Below are positions 24,639 through 34,466 of a stretch of DNA of 64,000 bases, piece after piece (the first letter of the stretch is position 1; the number at the start of each line of letters is the position of its first letter). The notes under the pieces were generated by a model. It searched no databases, was not told where the DNA came from, and worked only from the letters and a program-made list of their open reading frames with translations. The position numbers and the translations under genes were made by a program. Location of the stretch: NCBI RefSeq assembly GCF_050485565.1, contig NZ_JBJHBQ010000010.1:1-64000 (forward strand), written 5' to 3'. The stretch is from Glycocaulis sp050485565 (GTDB lineage Bacteria > Pseudomonadota > Alphaproteobacteria > Caulobacterales > Maricaulaceae).

Positions 24639-26247
24639 GCCGGGGCGGCTGCGCGCCCGGCTGGCCCAGCTTCCCTCGACGCTGCGTCAGGCGCTGTTTT
24701 CGCGCCTTGCAGCGAGCATTCTTGTTGCCAATCTGTTTGCGCTGGGCCTTCTGGCGCTCGGCACTCTGGCACTCATCGAGAACCGCACCGGGCTGATCGA
24801 CGCCAAGGTCGACTCGCTGACCCAGCAGGCCGACATCATCCGCAATGTCATCACCGAGACGGCTGTCGAAGGCTCGCCTGAGCCTGTGCTCAATGCGCGC
24901 ATTGCCGCCGAGGTGCTGGCCCGGCTCTACGTGCCCGAAGGTACGCGCGCCATGATCCACAGCCCCGAAGGACGCCTCGCCGCCGACAGCTATCTGAGCG
25001 CCGGGCGGGTCAGTGTCGAGCTTTTGCCGCCGCCCGGTCATCGCGATGTGGAGGGGTTTTTCACCGGTCTCTGGCGCATGGCGCGCGACTTCGTCGGCGG
25101 CTTCTTTCTGCCTGCAGAAGAGCGCGAAGCGCGCGAACGCTCGCTGGGCGAGGAAATCGCCCTTGCCCAGACAACCGGCGAAGCGGTGGCCGGCGTACGC
25201 CGTGGCCGCTATGGCGAACGCGTCGTCTCGGTGACGCTGGCCATAGCGCCGGTCCAGACCATTGTCGGCTCGGTGACCTATGAGTCTTATGACTATGACG
25301 CGCTGATCGCCGCTGACCGGGTGGCCATCCTGCCTTATCTGGGCTTTGCCGCGCTCATCATTGTCGCCTTCGGGGCTTTGCTGGCCTTGCGCATCGCCGG
25401 CCCGGTAAAGCGTCTGTCGGACGCGGCGCGCAGCGTGCAGCTGGCAGGCGGCAGGCGCGTGCCCCTGCCGGATTTCTCGCGCCGGGGCGACGAGATCGGC
25501 GATCTGGAGCAGGCATTCCGGGCGATGACCGACGCGCTCTACGACCGGCTGGACGCGATTGAGAACTTTGCTGCCGACGTCGCCCACGAGATCAAGAACC
25601 CGCTCACCTCCATCCGCTCGGCCGCCGAGGTGCTGGTACGTGCGCGCGATGACAGCGCCCGCGAGCGCCTGGTCAGCGTGATCCAGAAGGATGTGCAGCG
25701 CCTCGACCGGCTGATAACCGACATTTCCAATGCCTCAAGGCTCGATGCCGAGCTGGCGCGCGATCAGGTAAGGCCGGTGGATCTGGTACGCCTGATCCGC
25801 GATATCGTGCGCGTCTACGTGGATGGAGAGCGTGCCTCACCGTCCCAGCTCGTTGTTGAGACCAGTCTTGCGGAAGCCTTTGTCGGCGCGCGCGAGGAGG
25901 CGCTGGGACGCGTCTTCACCAATCTGATCGACAATGCGCTGACTTTCTCGCCGCCCGGCGGCACGGTAAGCATCACCATCCGCCGTGGCCAGGGCCAGGC
26001 CCGCGAGCGCTTTATCGTGACGGTGGAAGATGAGGGACCGGGCATCCCGCCCGAAGCGCTGGAGACCATCTTCAACCGCTTCTACACGCAGCGCCCGGCT
26101 GGCACAGCCTTTGGCACCCATTCCGGGCTTGGTCTTGCCATTGCCCGCCAGATCATTACCGCCCATGGTGGGACGATCCACGCCGAAAACCGGACCGCTC
26201 CGGCAAGTGGCGCGCGCATGGTGATCTGGCTGCCGAGCGTGTCCTGA
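24607..26247 (+). CDS. chvG: Sensor histidine kinase ChvG
   Basis: A 546-residue inner-membrane kinase. TM1 at about 37-60, a periplasmic stimulus domain to about 240, TM2 near 245-265, HAMP, then HisKA with the phospho-histidine in ADVAHEIKNPLTSIRSA. The HATPase domain follows with NLIDNALTFSPPGG (N box), DEGPGIPPE (G1) and THSGLGLAI (G2). It phosphorylates ChvI. The best in-frame start is ATG 24607, giving a 32-base overlap with chvI; the strong AAGGAGG at 24626-24632 lies inside that overlap and is followed by no in-frame ATG/GTG, so the exact start is unsure. Confidence 0.92.
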   Translation: MASDTATRRREPGRLRARLAQLPSTLRQALFSRLAASILVANLFALGLLALGTLALIENRTGLIDAKVDSLTQQADIIRNVITETAVEGSPEPVLNARIAAEVLARLYVPEGTRAMIHSPEGRLAADSYLSAGRVSVELLPPPGHRDVEGFFTGLWRMARDFVGGFFLPAEEREARERSLGEEIALAQTTGEAVAGVRRGRYGERVVSVTLAIAPVQTIVGSVTYESYDYDALIAADRVAILPYLGFAALIIVAFGALLALRIAGPVKRLSDAARSVQLAGGRRVPLPDFSRRGDEIGDLEQAFRAMTDALYDRLDAIENFAADVAHEIKNPLTSIRSAAEVLVRARDDSARERLVSVIQKDVQRLDRLITDISNASRLDAELARDQVRPVDLVRLIRDIVRVYVDGERASPSQLVVETSLAEAFVGAREEALGRVFTNLIDNALTFSPPGGTVSITIRRGQGQARERFIVTVEDEGPGIPPEALETIFNRFYTQRPAGTAFGTHSGLGLAIARQIITAHGGTIHAENRTAPASGARMVIWLPSVS

Positions 26248-26356
26248 AAGGCACGCCTGTGGCCGCGTTACAAGAGGCCCCTTTCACATATCTGAAATGC
26301 AAGGTTACATAGCGGTCACGTACCGTTTCGCCCCCTGCTCCTTTTTTCGAGTTTCC

Positions 26357-26761
26357 ATGATCGGCCTCGTCATCGTCACCCACGGTCAGCTTGCCCAGGA
26401 ACTGGTGGCAGCAACCGAACATGTCGTGGGCCGTCTGGCGGCATGTGTGGCCGTCTCCATAGGCGCCGATGACGATATGGAGCAGCGCAGGAGCGATATC
26501 CGCGAAGCGGTGGAGACCGCCGATAGCGGCGATGGCGTCATCATCGTGACCGATATTTTTGGCGGCACACCGTCCAACCTCTCCATGTCCCTGCTTGAGA
26601 AATGCAAGGTGGAGGTGATCGCAGGCGCAAACCTGCCCATGATGATAACGCTGGCCGAGGCGCGCGGGCGCATGAACCTCTCCGACCTCGCCGCCAATGC
26701 CTCAAGCGCGGGCAGGCGCTATATCACCGTCGGCTCCCATCTGATTGACGGGCTGTCGTGA
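26357..26761 (+). CDS. PTS EIIA component, mannose/fructose-type
   Basis: A 134-residue EIIA-Man domain: MIGLVIVTHGQLAQEL with the phosphorylated His at residue 9, then SGDGVIIVTDIFGGTPSN, the family signature, and GANLPMMITL. No EIIB/C/D sugar transporter genes follow, so this is a regulatory PTS as known in alphaproteobacteria, where EI-Ntr, HPr and EIIA signal nitrogen/carbon status. In most relatives hprK lies just before this gene; here only 109 bases separate it from chvG. The stop overlaps the HPr start (GTGA). Confidence 0.9.
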   Translation: MIGLVIVTHGQLAQELVAATEHVVGRLAACVAVSIGADDDMEQRRSDIREAVETADSGDGVIIVTDIFGGTPSNLSMSLLEKCKVEVIAGANLPMMITLAEARGRMNLSDLAANASSAGRRYITVGSHLIDGLS

Positions 26762-27033
26762 GCGCATACACGGCGGACGTCACCATCGTGAACAAGCGCG
26801 GCCTGCACGCACGCGCTGCCGCGAAGTTTGTGGGGCTAGCCCGCGAATACACCGCAGCTTTGAGCGTGGAGCGCGACGGCGAGCAGGCTGATGGCCGCTC
26901 CATCATGGACCTGCTCATGCTGGGTGCCGGGCCGGGCACTCAGCTGACGCTGAGCGCAGAAGGCAGCGACGCTCAGGCGCTGACCGAAGCCTTGCGCACG
27001 CTCATCGAAAACGGGTTCGACGAAGGCGAGTAG
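26758..27033 (+). CDS. ptsH: Phosphocarrier protein HPr (NPr-like)
   Basis: A 91-residue HPr. The active histidine is in NKRGLHARAAAKF (His at about residue 17), and the regulatory serine region is DGRSIMDLLMLGAG, so the Ser-46 equivalent target of HPr kinase is retained even though hprK is not adjacent. It relays phosphate from EI-Ntr to the EIIA encoded just upstream. The GTG start lies in a GTGA overlap with the EIIA stop, indicating coupling. Its stop abuts the stop of the convergent membrane-protein gene. Confidence 0.92.
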   Translation: MSAYTADVTIVNKRGLHARAAAKFVGLAREYTAALSVERDGEQADGRSIMDLLMLGAGPGTQLTLSAEGSDAQALTEALRTLIENGFDEGE

Positions 27034-28584
27034 TTAGCCCTCGCGCGGACGCTCGCCGGTTTCGCCGCCCGCATCCTCGCTGACAAAGGCATCATCCGCC
27101 GTTATCGCCGCATCCTCCGCCTCGGAGGCCAGACGGGCATCATCACCATCCGTTTCCGGCTGCACAATCCCGGCCGCCTCGACAGGCGCTTCGGGTTGCA
27201 GGGTTTCGGTCTCGGTGACCACCGGGCCTGCTTCGGCCTCCACACCGGAATCCGCAACCGCTTCGACGCTGGCGTCAGAGCCAGCGTCCACGCCTTCGGC
27301 ATCCCGGTTGACGCGCTCAGCCGAGGCACCCCCCGACAGGGCCTCTGACGGCATGGGCGGCGGCGGTGCGATATCCATGGAGCGCGCTTCAGCGCGTGGG
27401 TCATGCGCCGCATCGTCGCCAGCTGCGTCCGTTTCGGGTGCAGCCATCTCACTCGCACCTTCGGACGGCGCGCCGGCCTCGGCTTCGGGCAGCTCGCCCG
27501 CTTCCTCTTCAGAACCGTCAACGATGGCGTCTTCTTCACTCTGACCGTCCGCAACCTGATCGTCCGCCGTACGGGCCGAAATAGCCGCCGCCGCAACAGC
27601 AGCAACAGGTGCCGCTACCGCTGCAGCCGGTACGCCCTGCGCCTCTTCATCGCCGGCCGTTTCAGCCTCGGCTTGCGTCCCGGCAGCATCGCTAAGTTCG
27701 GCGGGTGTCTCGCGCCGGGTCACCATTTCCTGCGGCGGATGACGCAGCACATGGTCGGCCAGCCGGGCAATGCGCGCTTCAAGCCGCGCTGCATCCCGCC
27801 AGCGATTGACCATGCCCGCGACAATGAACAGGGCCGCACTGCCCGCCAGAGCCAGCAGGGCCGGAATGGCCGCCATTTCCGGACCATTAATGGCAATCGC
27901 TGCCGCCAGCGTTAGCACCAGGAAGACAGGCACCCAGGCAAACCGCCAGGAGCGCGCTGCAAAAGCCAGAAGAGCACCTGCCGCCACAAGACCAGCAAAG
28001 ATCGCAGTCCCCTCATAGCCGGAGAGCTGCGGTGCCAGTGCGGCAAGGCTTTCCGATACGGCCGGAACCGTCTCGGTCAGGCGGGCATCGGCAAGCCCGG
28101 GCTGAACGCTGACCAGCGCGGCGAAGATATCAAACACGGGCAGGCCCGCAGCCAGTCCCGGCGCGAAAAGTCCCAGCACGGTAAGCAGTTGCGGCCAGGC
28201 AATGAGCATGGCGAGAACCGCCATCGCCGCCATGGTGAGAATCCAGTTGGCATTGCGCGACACCCCGGCGCGGGACAATACGCGGGTATTGTCCTGGCTG
28301 GTGCGCGTCCAGCTATTGGTACGGTAATTGACGACCGCGACCGGGCTCGAACGGCGTTTTGGTCCGGGCTGCATGCGGATCACGGCGGCGTAATCGCCCG
28401 CATCAAGCGCAAAGTCGCGCTTGCCGATCCGCACAGGATGGCGCTCGCCATCAAGATCCTGGATACGCCGCTCGTCCGCGCGGGCGCGCGGATCGGAGCC
28501 AATCACCTGTCCCGGTGCCACGTAGAAATCGATCGCCCGGCTGCCAAAGCGCTGGGTAGCGTGAGCTGTCGGCAATATCGCCAT
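27034..28584 (-). CDS. Membrane protein with acidic C-terminal tail
   Basis: About 516 residues. A soluble N-terminal part (1-105, beta-rich, starting AILPTAHATQRFGSRAIDFYVAPG) is followed by about six hydrophobic helices between residues 110 and 270 (for example WILTMAAMAVLAMLIAWP and AAGALLAFAA). After them comes a very acidic, Ala/Glu/Asp-rich low-complexity tail to the C-terminus. I do not recognise the family. The internal ATG at 28584 is favoured because AGGGG lies upstream; two in-frame starts a few codons earlier are possible. Convergent with ptsH and divergent from ahcY. Function unknown. Confidence 0.72.
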   Translation of the reverse strand: MAILPTAHATQRFGSRAIDFYVAPGQVIGSDPRARADERRIQDLDGERHPVRIGKRDFALDAGDYAAVIRMQPGPKRRSSPVAVVNYRTNSWTRTSQDNTRVLSRAGVSRNANWILTMAAMAVLAMLIAWPQLLTVLGLFAPGLAAGLPVFDIFAALVSVQPGLADARLTETVPAVSESLAALAPQLSGYEGTAIFAGLVAAGALLAFAARSWRFAWVPVFLVLTLAAAIAINGPEMAAIPALLALAGSAALFIVAGMVNRWRDAARLEARIARLADHVLRHPPQEMVTRRETPAELSDAAGTQAEAETAGDEEAQGVPAAAVAAPVAAVAAAAISARTADDQVADGQSEEDAIVDGSEEEAGELPEAEAGAPSEGASEMAAPETDAAGDDAAHDPRAEARSMDIAPPPPMPSEALSGGASAERVNRDAEGVDAGSDASVEAVADSGVEAEAGPVVTETETLQPEAPVEAAGIVQPETDGDDARLASEAEDAAITADDAFVSEDAGGETGERPREG

Positions 28585-28831
28585 GCCTGGTATTCCCCTC
28601 ATCACGCGCCATATTCGTGCTCGTCACGGCTGTCAGCCAATGGCACAGACGCCCCTCGTTAAGAGAGTGTATACAAAAAACGGGCCGGTTTAACCTCTTG
28701 TTTGCAAATTCCCTGTGTCAACGGCGTGACAGCGCTCAGCACACCGTTTGCGCTGTATCTGCGCGGGGTTTATACAGCGCGCACACCAAGCACTCCAGTT
28801 TTCGAACCCTGCGCAAAAAGAAGGATCATCC

Positions 28832-30250
<1,419 letters not shown>

Positions 30251-30277
30251 GCGTTCCGCCTTCTGCGTAAGAGAATG

Positions 30278-30309
30278 GCCCCGGCAGAGCGATCCGCCGG
30301 GGCTTTTTT
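30278..30309 (+). terminator. Rho-independent terminator of ahcY
   Basis: Stem GCCCCGGC (30278-30285) / GCCGGGGC (30296-30303) followed by six T residues, 28 bases after the ahcY stop. The convergent acyltransferase stop is directly next to it. Confidence 0.9.
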
Positions 30310-31179
30310 CTACCGGCCCCAGGCCAGTGCCTCGGCCAGTTTGAGGATTGAGGCGCTGGCTTCAGCTTCACTGCCTGGTATCTCGCGGGCGGGAACAGGG
30401 TCTGAAAAGCGCATGCGATAGGTCTTGCCGCGCTGGCGCATCAGCCCGTGAAAGAGCGTGATATCGCGCAGCTCCTCATGGATCTGATCGAGCGCATAGA
30501 AGGCGATAGGCATGGACTGGCGCACACCCAGCGTCACCACCGGCGTATTGAAGCGCCGCGCCAGCGAGATCGCCGTCGGTGCCCACGGCTCCTCCACCAG
30601 CCCCCAGCGTCTCCAGCGCCAGCGCGCCATGCGCCCGGAGGGAAAAATGGCGAGGCAGCGGCCATGATTGAGCGCCTCCATGGAGCCACGCAGCGTATCG
30701 CGGGCATTGGCCCGGCTGCGCGCATTCTTGCGCCATTCCACCGGGATCAGCATGTCTTCAAGGCCCGGACAGACGCGCAGCGCATCCCGGTTGGCCAGAA
30801 AGCAAAGATCAGGGCGCTTCTCCCGGATCGCCTGCCACAGCGCGATACCGTCCGCGATGCCGCCGGGATGATTGCCGATAATCACCACCGGGCCGGTATC
30901 GGGAATGGCATCAAGCCCGTGCGTGTTCACCGTCAGGTCCAGATAGTCTGCCGCCCAGTCGAACGCCTGACGCGCCCGCATCGGCCTTACCGTTTCCACC
31001 ATCGCAATGGCATCGCGATAGCCCATCAGCGCGCCCGCCGTGGGCCTGACCACATTCCACAGCCAGGGATGTTTTCTCAGACGCGGCGCACGCTCATCGA
31101 TCAGCTGATCGACTAATTCCTTAGCCGACTGGGGCGGCGCGGGGGGAATGGGATAGAGGTCGGCGGGGTACTGGCTCAT
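30310..31179 (-). CDS. Lysophospholipid/glycerol acyltransferase-family protein
   Basis: A 289-residue acyltransferase of the PlsC-like/hemolysin-acyltransferase group. The catalytic block is IIGNHPGGIADGIALW (histidine-aspartate pair at about residues 103-109, spaced as in OlsB-type NHPxGGxDG enzymes). Block II is FLANRDALRVCPG, and block III-like FPSGRMARW follows near 180. No clear transmembrane helix, so it is probably a peripheral membrane enzyme that acylates a lipid or lipid-like acceptor. The acceptor is unknown. It stands alone between ahcY and the arsenic cassette. Confidence 0.82.
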   Translation of the reverse strand: MSQYPADLYPIPPAPPQSAKELVDQLIDERAPRLRKHPWLWNVVRPTAGALMGYRDAIAMVETVRPMRARQAFDWAADYLDLTVNTHGLDAIPDTGPVVIIGNHPGGIADGIALWQAIREKRPDLCFLANRDALRVCPGLEDMLIPVEWRKNARSRANARDTLRGSMEALNHGRCLAIFPSGRMARWRWRRWGLVEEPWAPTAISLARRFNTPVVTLGVRQSMPIAFYALDQIHEELRDITLFHGLMRQRGKTYRMRFSDPVPAREIPGSEAEASASILKLAEALAWGR

Positions 31180-31206
31180 TACGACTAGAGTTCGCGTGAG
31201 TGCGCC

Positions 31207-31572
31207 CTAGTTGCAAGCCCTCAGCGCGGATACCGCCAGCTTGGCCGTCACATCCCGGCACAGCGCTGGATCCCCGCCGCAGCAATCGGCGATAAGAAAG
31301 CTCACGAGCTCTGCTGTCGCTACCAGATTGGCGGCATAAATGCGCTTACGGCCAGCTTTCTCCACCTGCGCGAGACCCGCCCCGGTCAGCACCGCCAGCT
31401 GGGCGGAAAGATTGCTGGGGCTGATAGCCACCTGCTCCGCCAGTATGCCTGCGGCAAGCCCTTTGGGGCCTGCAGCGACAAGGGCGCGGAATATGCGCAG
31501 CCTGCCCTCATGGGCGAGGGCGGAGAGCTGGGCGCAGGCTTGCGCTTCGGCAAGTTCGGGACGATCTGACAT
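31207..31572 (-). CDS. arsR: ArsR-family arsenic-responsive repressor
   Basis: A 121-residue winged-helix repressor: QLSALAHEGRLRIFRALV, recognition helix VAISPSNLSAQLAVLTGAGL and the beta wing VEKAGRKRIYAANL. Cysteines cluster near the C-terminal end (DCCGGDPALC), a plausible As(III) site; the classical ELCVCDL box in the recognition helix is absent, so this is a C-terminal-cysteine variant. It is divergent from arsC-acr3-arsH, with a 10-bp inverted repeat between them. Metal loading would release it and induce the operon. Confidence 0.9.
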   Translation of the reverse strand: MSDRPELAEAQACAQLSALAHEGRLRIFRALVAAGPKGLAAGILAEQVAISPSNLSAQLAVLTGAGLAQVEKAGRKRIYAANLVATAELVSFLIADCCGGDPALCRDVTAKLAVSALRACN

Positions 31573-31574
31573 TT

Positions 31575-31604
31575 CATTTCAATACTTCTTGAAATATTGA
31601 AATG
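31575..31604. promoter_or_regulatory. Candidate ArsR operator (perfect inverted repeat)
   Basis: CATTTCAATA (31575-31584) and TATTGAAATG (31595-31604) form a perfect 10-bp inverted repeat with a 10-base spacer, AT-rich in a GC-rich genome. It starts two bases before the arsR ATG and lies about 45 bases before arsC, so one site could repress both directions. Confidence 0.75.
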
Positions 31605-31647
31605 TCAAGGCTAAAGAGGCCGCAACAACCCCACCGGAGCGCGCGCC

Positions 31648-32151
31648 ATGATCCGCATTCTTGTCCTGTGTACCGGAAACTCCGCCCGCTCCATCCTGGG
31701 TGAGGCCCTGTTTAACGCGCTGGGTGAGGGGAAAATCACCGCCGTCTCTGCCGGGTCGCAGCCCAAGGGCGAACCACACCCGGTGGCGCTCGAAACGCTT
31801 GCCCGCCACCGCCTCCCAACTGAGGGATTGAGCTCGAAAAGCTGGGATGTGTTCGCCGGAAACCAAGCGCCTGAAATCCACGGCGTTATCACGGTGTGCG
31901 ATTCTGCCGCCAGCGAGACCTGCCCCATCTGGCCCGGCGCGCCGGTACAGGTCCATTGGGGCTTGCCAGACCCCGCCTATGTGACGCCGGACGCCGCCTG
32001 CCGCGAAGCGTTCGAGCAGACCTATCAGGCGCTCAAAGCCCGTGTCGAAGCGGTGCTGGCGTTTGACGGTGATCTGTCTGACCCGGCCGCGCTCAAAGCC
32101 GCCCTGAAGGCCGCGCATGAAGGCGCGTCCCTGCCTGATTTCCAACCCTGA
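31648..32151 (+). CDS. arsC: Arsenate reductase (low-MW PTP/thioredoxin-coupled type)
   Basis: A 167-residue ArsC of the phosphatase fold: active loop VLCTGNSARSILGE (Cys at residue 8), and the second and third redox positions in VITVCDSAASETCPIWPG, so the thioredoxin-coupled triple-cysteine mechanism is intact. It reduces arsenate to arsenite, which Acr3 expels. First gene after the divergent operator, 11 bases before acr3. Confidence 0.94.
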   Translation: MIRILVLCTGNSARSILGEALFNALGEGKITAVSAGSQPKGEPHPVALETLARHRLPTEGLSSKSWDVFAGNQAPEIHGVITVCDSAASETCPIWPGAPVQVHWGLPDPAYVTPDAACREAFEQTYQALKARVEAVLAFDGDLSDPAALKAALKAAHEGASLPDFQP

Positions 32152-32162
32152 GTGACACCGCC

Positions 32163-33218
32163 ATGACTGCACCCAAAGACGCTGCGCCTGCCGGGATCGG
32201 CCCGTTTGAGAAATGGCTCTCGGTCTGGGTGGGTCTGGCGATTCTCGTCGGTATCGCGCTCGGAACACTGGTACCGGGCGTTTTCGGCTTTCTGGCCGGG
32301 CTGGAATACGCCTCGGTCAATCTGGCCGTCGCCATCCTCATCTGGGCGATGGTCTTCCCGATGATGGTGAATGTGGATTTTGGCGCGCTGATGCGTGTGG
32401 GCGAGAAGCCCAAGGGCCTCATCATCACGCTGGTGGTAAACTGGCTTATCAAGCCGTTCACCATGGCGCTGCTGGCGGTCGTGTTCTTTGAAGGGGTATT
32501 CGCCCGCTTCATCGAGCCGGAAAACGCCGAGCAGTATATTGCGGGCCTGATCATTCTGGGCGCCGCGCCCTGCACCGCCATGGTGTTTGTCTGGTCGCAG
32601 CTCACCAAAGGCGATCCGGCCTATACCCTCGTTCAGGTGTCGGTGAACGACGCCATCATGGTCGTCGCCTTTGCACCCATCGTGGCGCTGCTCTTGGGTG
32701 TCACCTCCATCTCCGTGCCGTGGGAGACGCTTGTCCTCTCCGTCGTGCTCTACGTGGTGATCCCGCTCATCGCAGGCATAGCGGTCCGCCGCTGGCTGAT
32801 CCGCTCTGGCGGCATGGCGCGGCTGGACGGCTTCAATGCCCGGATCAAGCCGGTTTCGATAAGCGCGCTGATCGCCACCGTGGTGCTGCTCTTCGGCTTT
32901 CAGGGCGGGACGATCCTGTCCCAACCGCTGGTGATAGCCATGATCGCGGTGCCCATCATCATCCAGTCCTACGCCATTTTCGCGCTGGCCTATGGCGCAG
33001 CCTGGATGTGGAAAGTCCCCCATAACGTGGCCGCGCCCTGCGCCCTGATCGGTACGTCCAATTTCTTCGAGCTGGCGGTCGCCGTCGCCATCGGGCTGTT
33101 CGGCCTCAATTCCGGCGCAGCGCTGGCGACCGTTGTGGGCGTGCTGGTGGAGGTGCCGGTCATGCTCTCGCTGGTCGCGCTCGCCAACCGCACGCGCGCG
33201 AAATTCCCGACGGAGTAA
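32163..33218 (+). CDS. acr3: Arsenite efflux permease ACR3
   Basis: A 351-residue, ten-helix membrane carrier of the BART superfamily that exports arsenite using the proton gradient. Seen: LIWAMVFPMMVNVDFGAL, VVNWLIKPFTMALL, the pore-cysteine region LGAAPCTAMVFVWS, GDPAYTLVQVSVND and the second crossover TSNFFELAVAVAIGLFG. It is ACR3 and not ArsB, which has 12 helices and differs in sequence. Five bases separate its stop from arsH. Confidence 0.94.
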   Translation: MTAPKDAAPAGIGPFEKWLSVWVGLAILVGIALGTLVPGVFGFLAGLEYASVNLAVAILIWAMVFPMMVNVDFGALMRVGEKPKGLIITLVVNWLIKPFTMALLAVVFFEGVFARFIEPENAEQYIAGLIILGAAPCTAMVFVWSQLTKGDPAYTLVQVSVNDAIMVVAFAPIVALLLGVTSISVPWETLVLSVVLYVVIPLIAGIAVRRWLIRSGGMARLDGFNARIKPVSISALIATVVLLFGFQGGTILSQPLVIAMIAVPIIIQSYAIFALAYGAAWMWKVPHNVAAPCALIGTSNFFELAVAVAIGLFGLNSGAALATVVGVLVEVPVMLSLVALANRTRAKFPTE

Positions 33219-33223
33219 CCCTG

Positions 33224-33943
33224 ATGAGCCTTGATCTCTCCACGCCCCATCTGGACGAGGACTGCTATCGCGATGTGGAGCCGGAGCGGCTGTTTCCGGC
33301 CAACCGCGTCAGCCACAGGCCGCGCATCCTTCTGCTCTACGGATCGGTCCGCGACCGCTCCTTCAGCCGTATGGCAACGCAGGAGGCGGCCCGCATTCTG
33401 GAACGCCTCGGCGCGGAAACGCGCATCTACAACCCGTCCGGCCTGCCGCTCCCTGACGATGCGGATGTGAGCCATCCCAAGGTCGCCGAACTGCGCGATC
33501 TGGTGATGTGGTCAGAGGGCATGGTGTGGTGCTCGCCCGAACGCCATGGCGCGATGACGGGCATTATGAAGGCGCAGATTGACTGGATACCGCTATCGCT
33601 CGGCGGGGTGCGGCCCACACAAGGCAAGACGCTGGCCGTGATGCAGGTGTCGGGCGGCTCGCAGAGCTTTAACACGGTCAATCAGCTGCGCGTGCTGGGG
33701 CGCTGGATGCGCCTCATCACCATCCCCAACCAGTCCTCGGTCCCCAAAGCCTGGCTGGAGTTTGACGAGCATGACCGGATGAAGCCCTCCTCCCTCTATG
33801 ACCGCATCATCGATGTGATGGAGGAGCTGGTGAAATTCACCCTGCTGACCCGCGACTGCGCCGATTATCTTGTGGACCGCTATAGCGAGCGCAAGGAGAG
33901 CGCCGCCGAAGTGTCAAAGCGCGTCGGCCAGCGCTCCATGTAG
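33224..33943 (+). CDS. arsH: ArsH NADPH-dependent FMN reductase
   Basis: A 239-residue flavodoxin-like flavoprotein that oxidises trivalent organoarsenicals and detoxifies peroxide/quinones. Seen: LLLYGSVRDRSFSRMATQEAA (FMN phosphate loop) at about residues 34-54, then WSEGMVWCSPERHGAMTG, AQIDWIPLS and the ArsH-specific SGGSQSFNTVNQLRVLGRWMR. Last gene of arsC-acr3-arsH. Together with arsR this is a compact inorganic and organic arsenic resistance cassette. Confidence 0.95.
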   Translation: MSLDLSTPHLDEDCYRDVEPERLFPANRVSHRPRILLLYGSVRDRSFSRMATQEAARILERLGAETRIYNPSGLPLPDDADVSHPKVAELRDLVMWSEGMVWCSPERHGAMTGIMKAQIDWIPLSLGGVRPTQGKTLAVMQVSGGSQSFNTVNQLRVLGRWMRLITIPNQSSVPKAWLEFDEHDRMKPSSLYDRIIDVMEELVKFTLLTRDCADYLVDRYSERKESAAEVSKRVGQRSM

Positions 33944-34022
33944 TGCGGCCCGGGGGGCGACGTGAACACAAAGGCGCGCTAGGCTGGCACCCTACGCTGA
34001 TCCAGCAAAGGACCTGGCCGCA

Positions 34023-34391
34023 ATGAGTATGCTGATTGCCCTCCTGCTTGCCGCGCAAACGCCTGAAGGTGCGGCCATCGCCGGAAACTACACAGCCACG
34101 GCGGAGGATGGCACGCAGTGCGCACTGGTGCTGATGCCGCCTGCCCGCCGCCCGCAAGGCGCGATGGCCCTGATGGCGGGCGCGGCGGGCCTTGCTGCCG
34201 TCTCGCCCGAGTGCGAGCTGGAAATCGCCGAAACCATGTTCTGGCAGTTCGAGGAGGACGAGGGCGGACATCTCATCTTTGTGGACGCCGCCGGCGACAC
34301 GCTTTTCGCCGGCGAGCGGGCGAACGCGAACAGCTCCTGGCAGGGCGCCATGAGCGATGGCGTGCGCATCCGCCTTGAGCGCAACCGCTAG
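34023..34391 (+). CDS. Small secreted protein, possible Inh-type protease inhibitor fold
   Basis: A 122-residue protein with a short hydrophobic N-terminus (MLIALLLAAQ), likely a signal peptide. The rest reads GNYTAT..GTQCALVL..SPECELEIAETMFWQF..LIFVDAAGDTLF..WQG..IRLER. Two cysteines and the W/L-x-D-x-x-G pattern recall the AprI/Inh beta-barrel inhibitors of secreted proteases. The resemblance is by eye and modest. It lies convergent to the autotransporter protease gene, with a shared terminator between them. Confidence 0.5.
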   Translation: MSMLIALLLAAQTPEGAAIAGNYTATAEDGTQCALVLMPPARRPQGAMALMAGAAGLAAVSPECELEIAETMFWQFEEDEGGHLIFVDAAGDTLFAGERANANSSWQGAMSDGVRIRLERNR

Positions 34392-34412
34392 AATCTGCGC
34401 CCATCCGCAAGA

Positions 34413-34445
34413 AAAAGGCCGCCTCGTTAAACGAGGCGGCCTTTT
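34413..34445. terminator. Bidirectional rho-independent terminator
   Basis: Arms GGCCGCCTCGTT (34417-34428) and AACGAGGCGGCC (34430-34441) form a 12-bp stem flanked by A-tract (34412-34416) and T-tract (34442-34445), so it works for both the small secreted gene and the convergent autotransporter gene. Confidence 0.9.
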
Positions 34446-34466
34446 CAGTTCACGGGTGTTTCTGCC

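Noticed and set aside
28606..28831. SAH or SAM riboswitch ahead of ahcY
   Set aside because: The leader has a small CAGCGC/GCGCTG stem, but I could not match the conserved cores of any SAH or SAM class.
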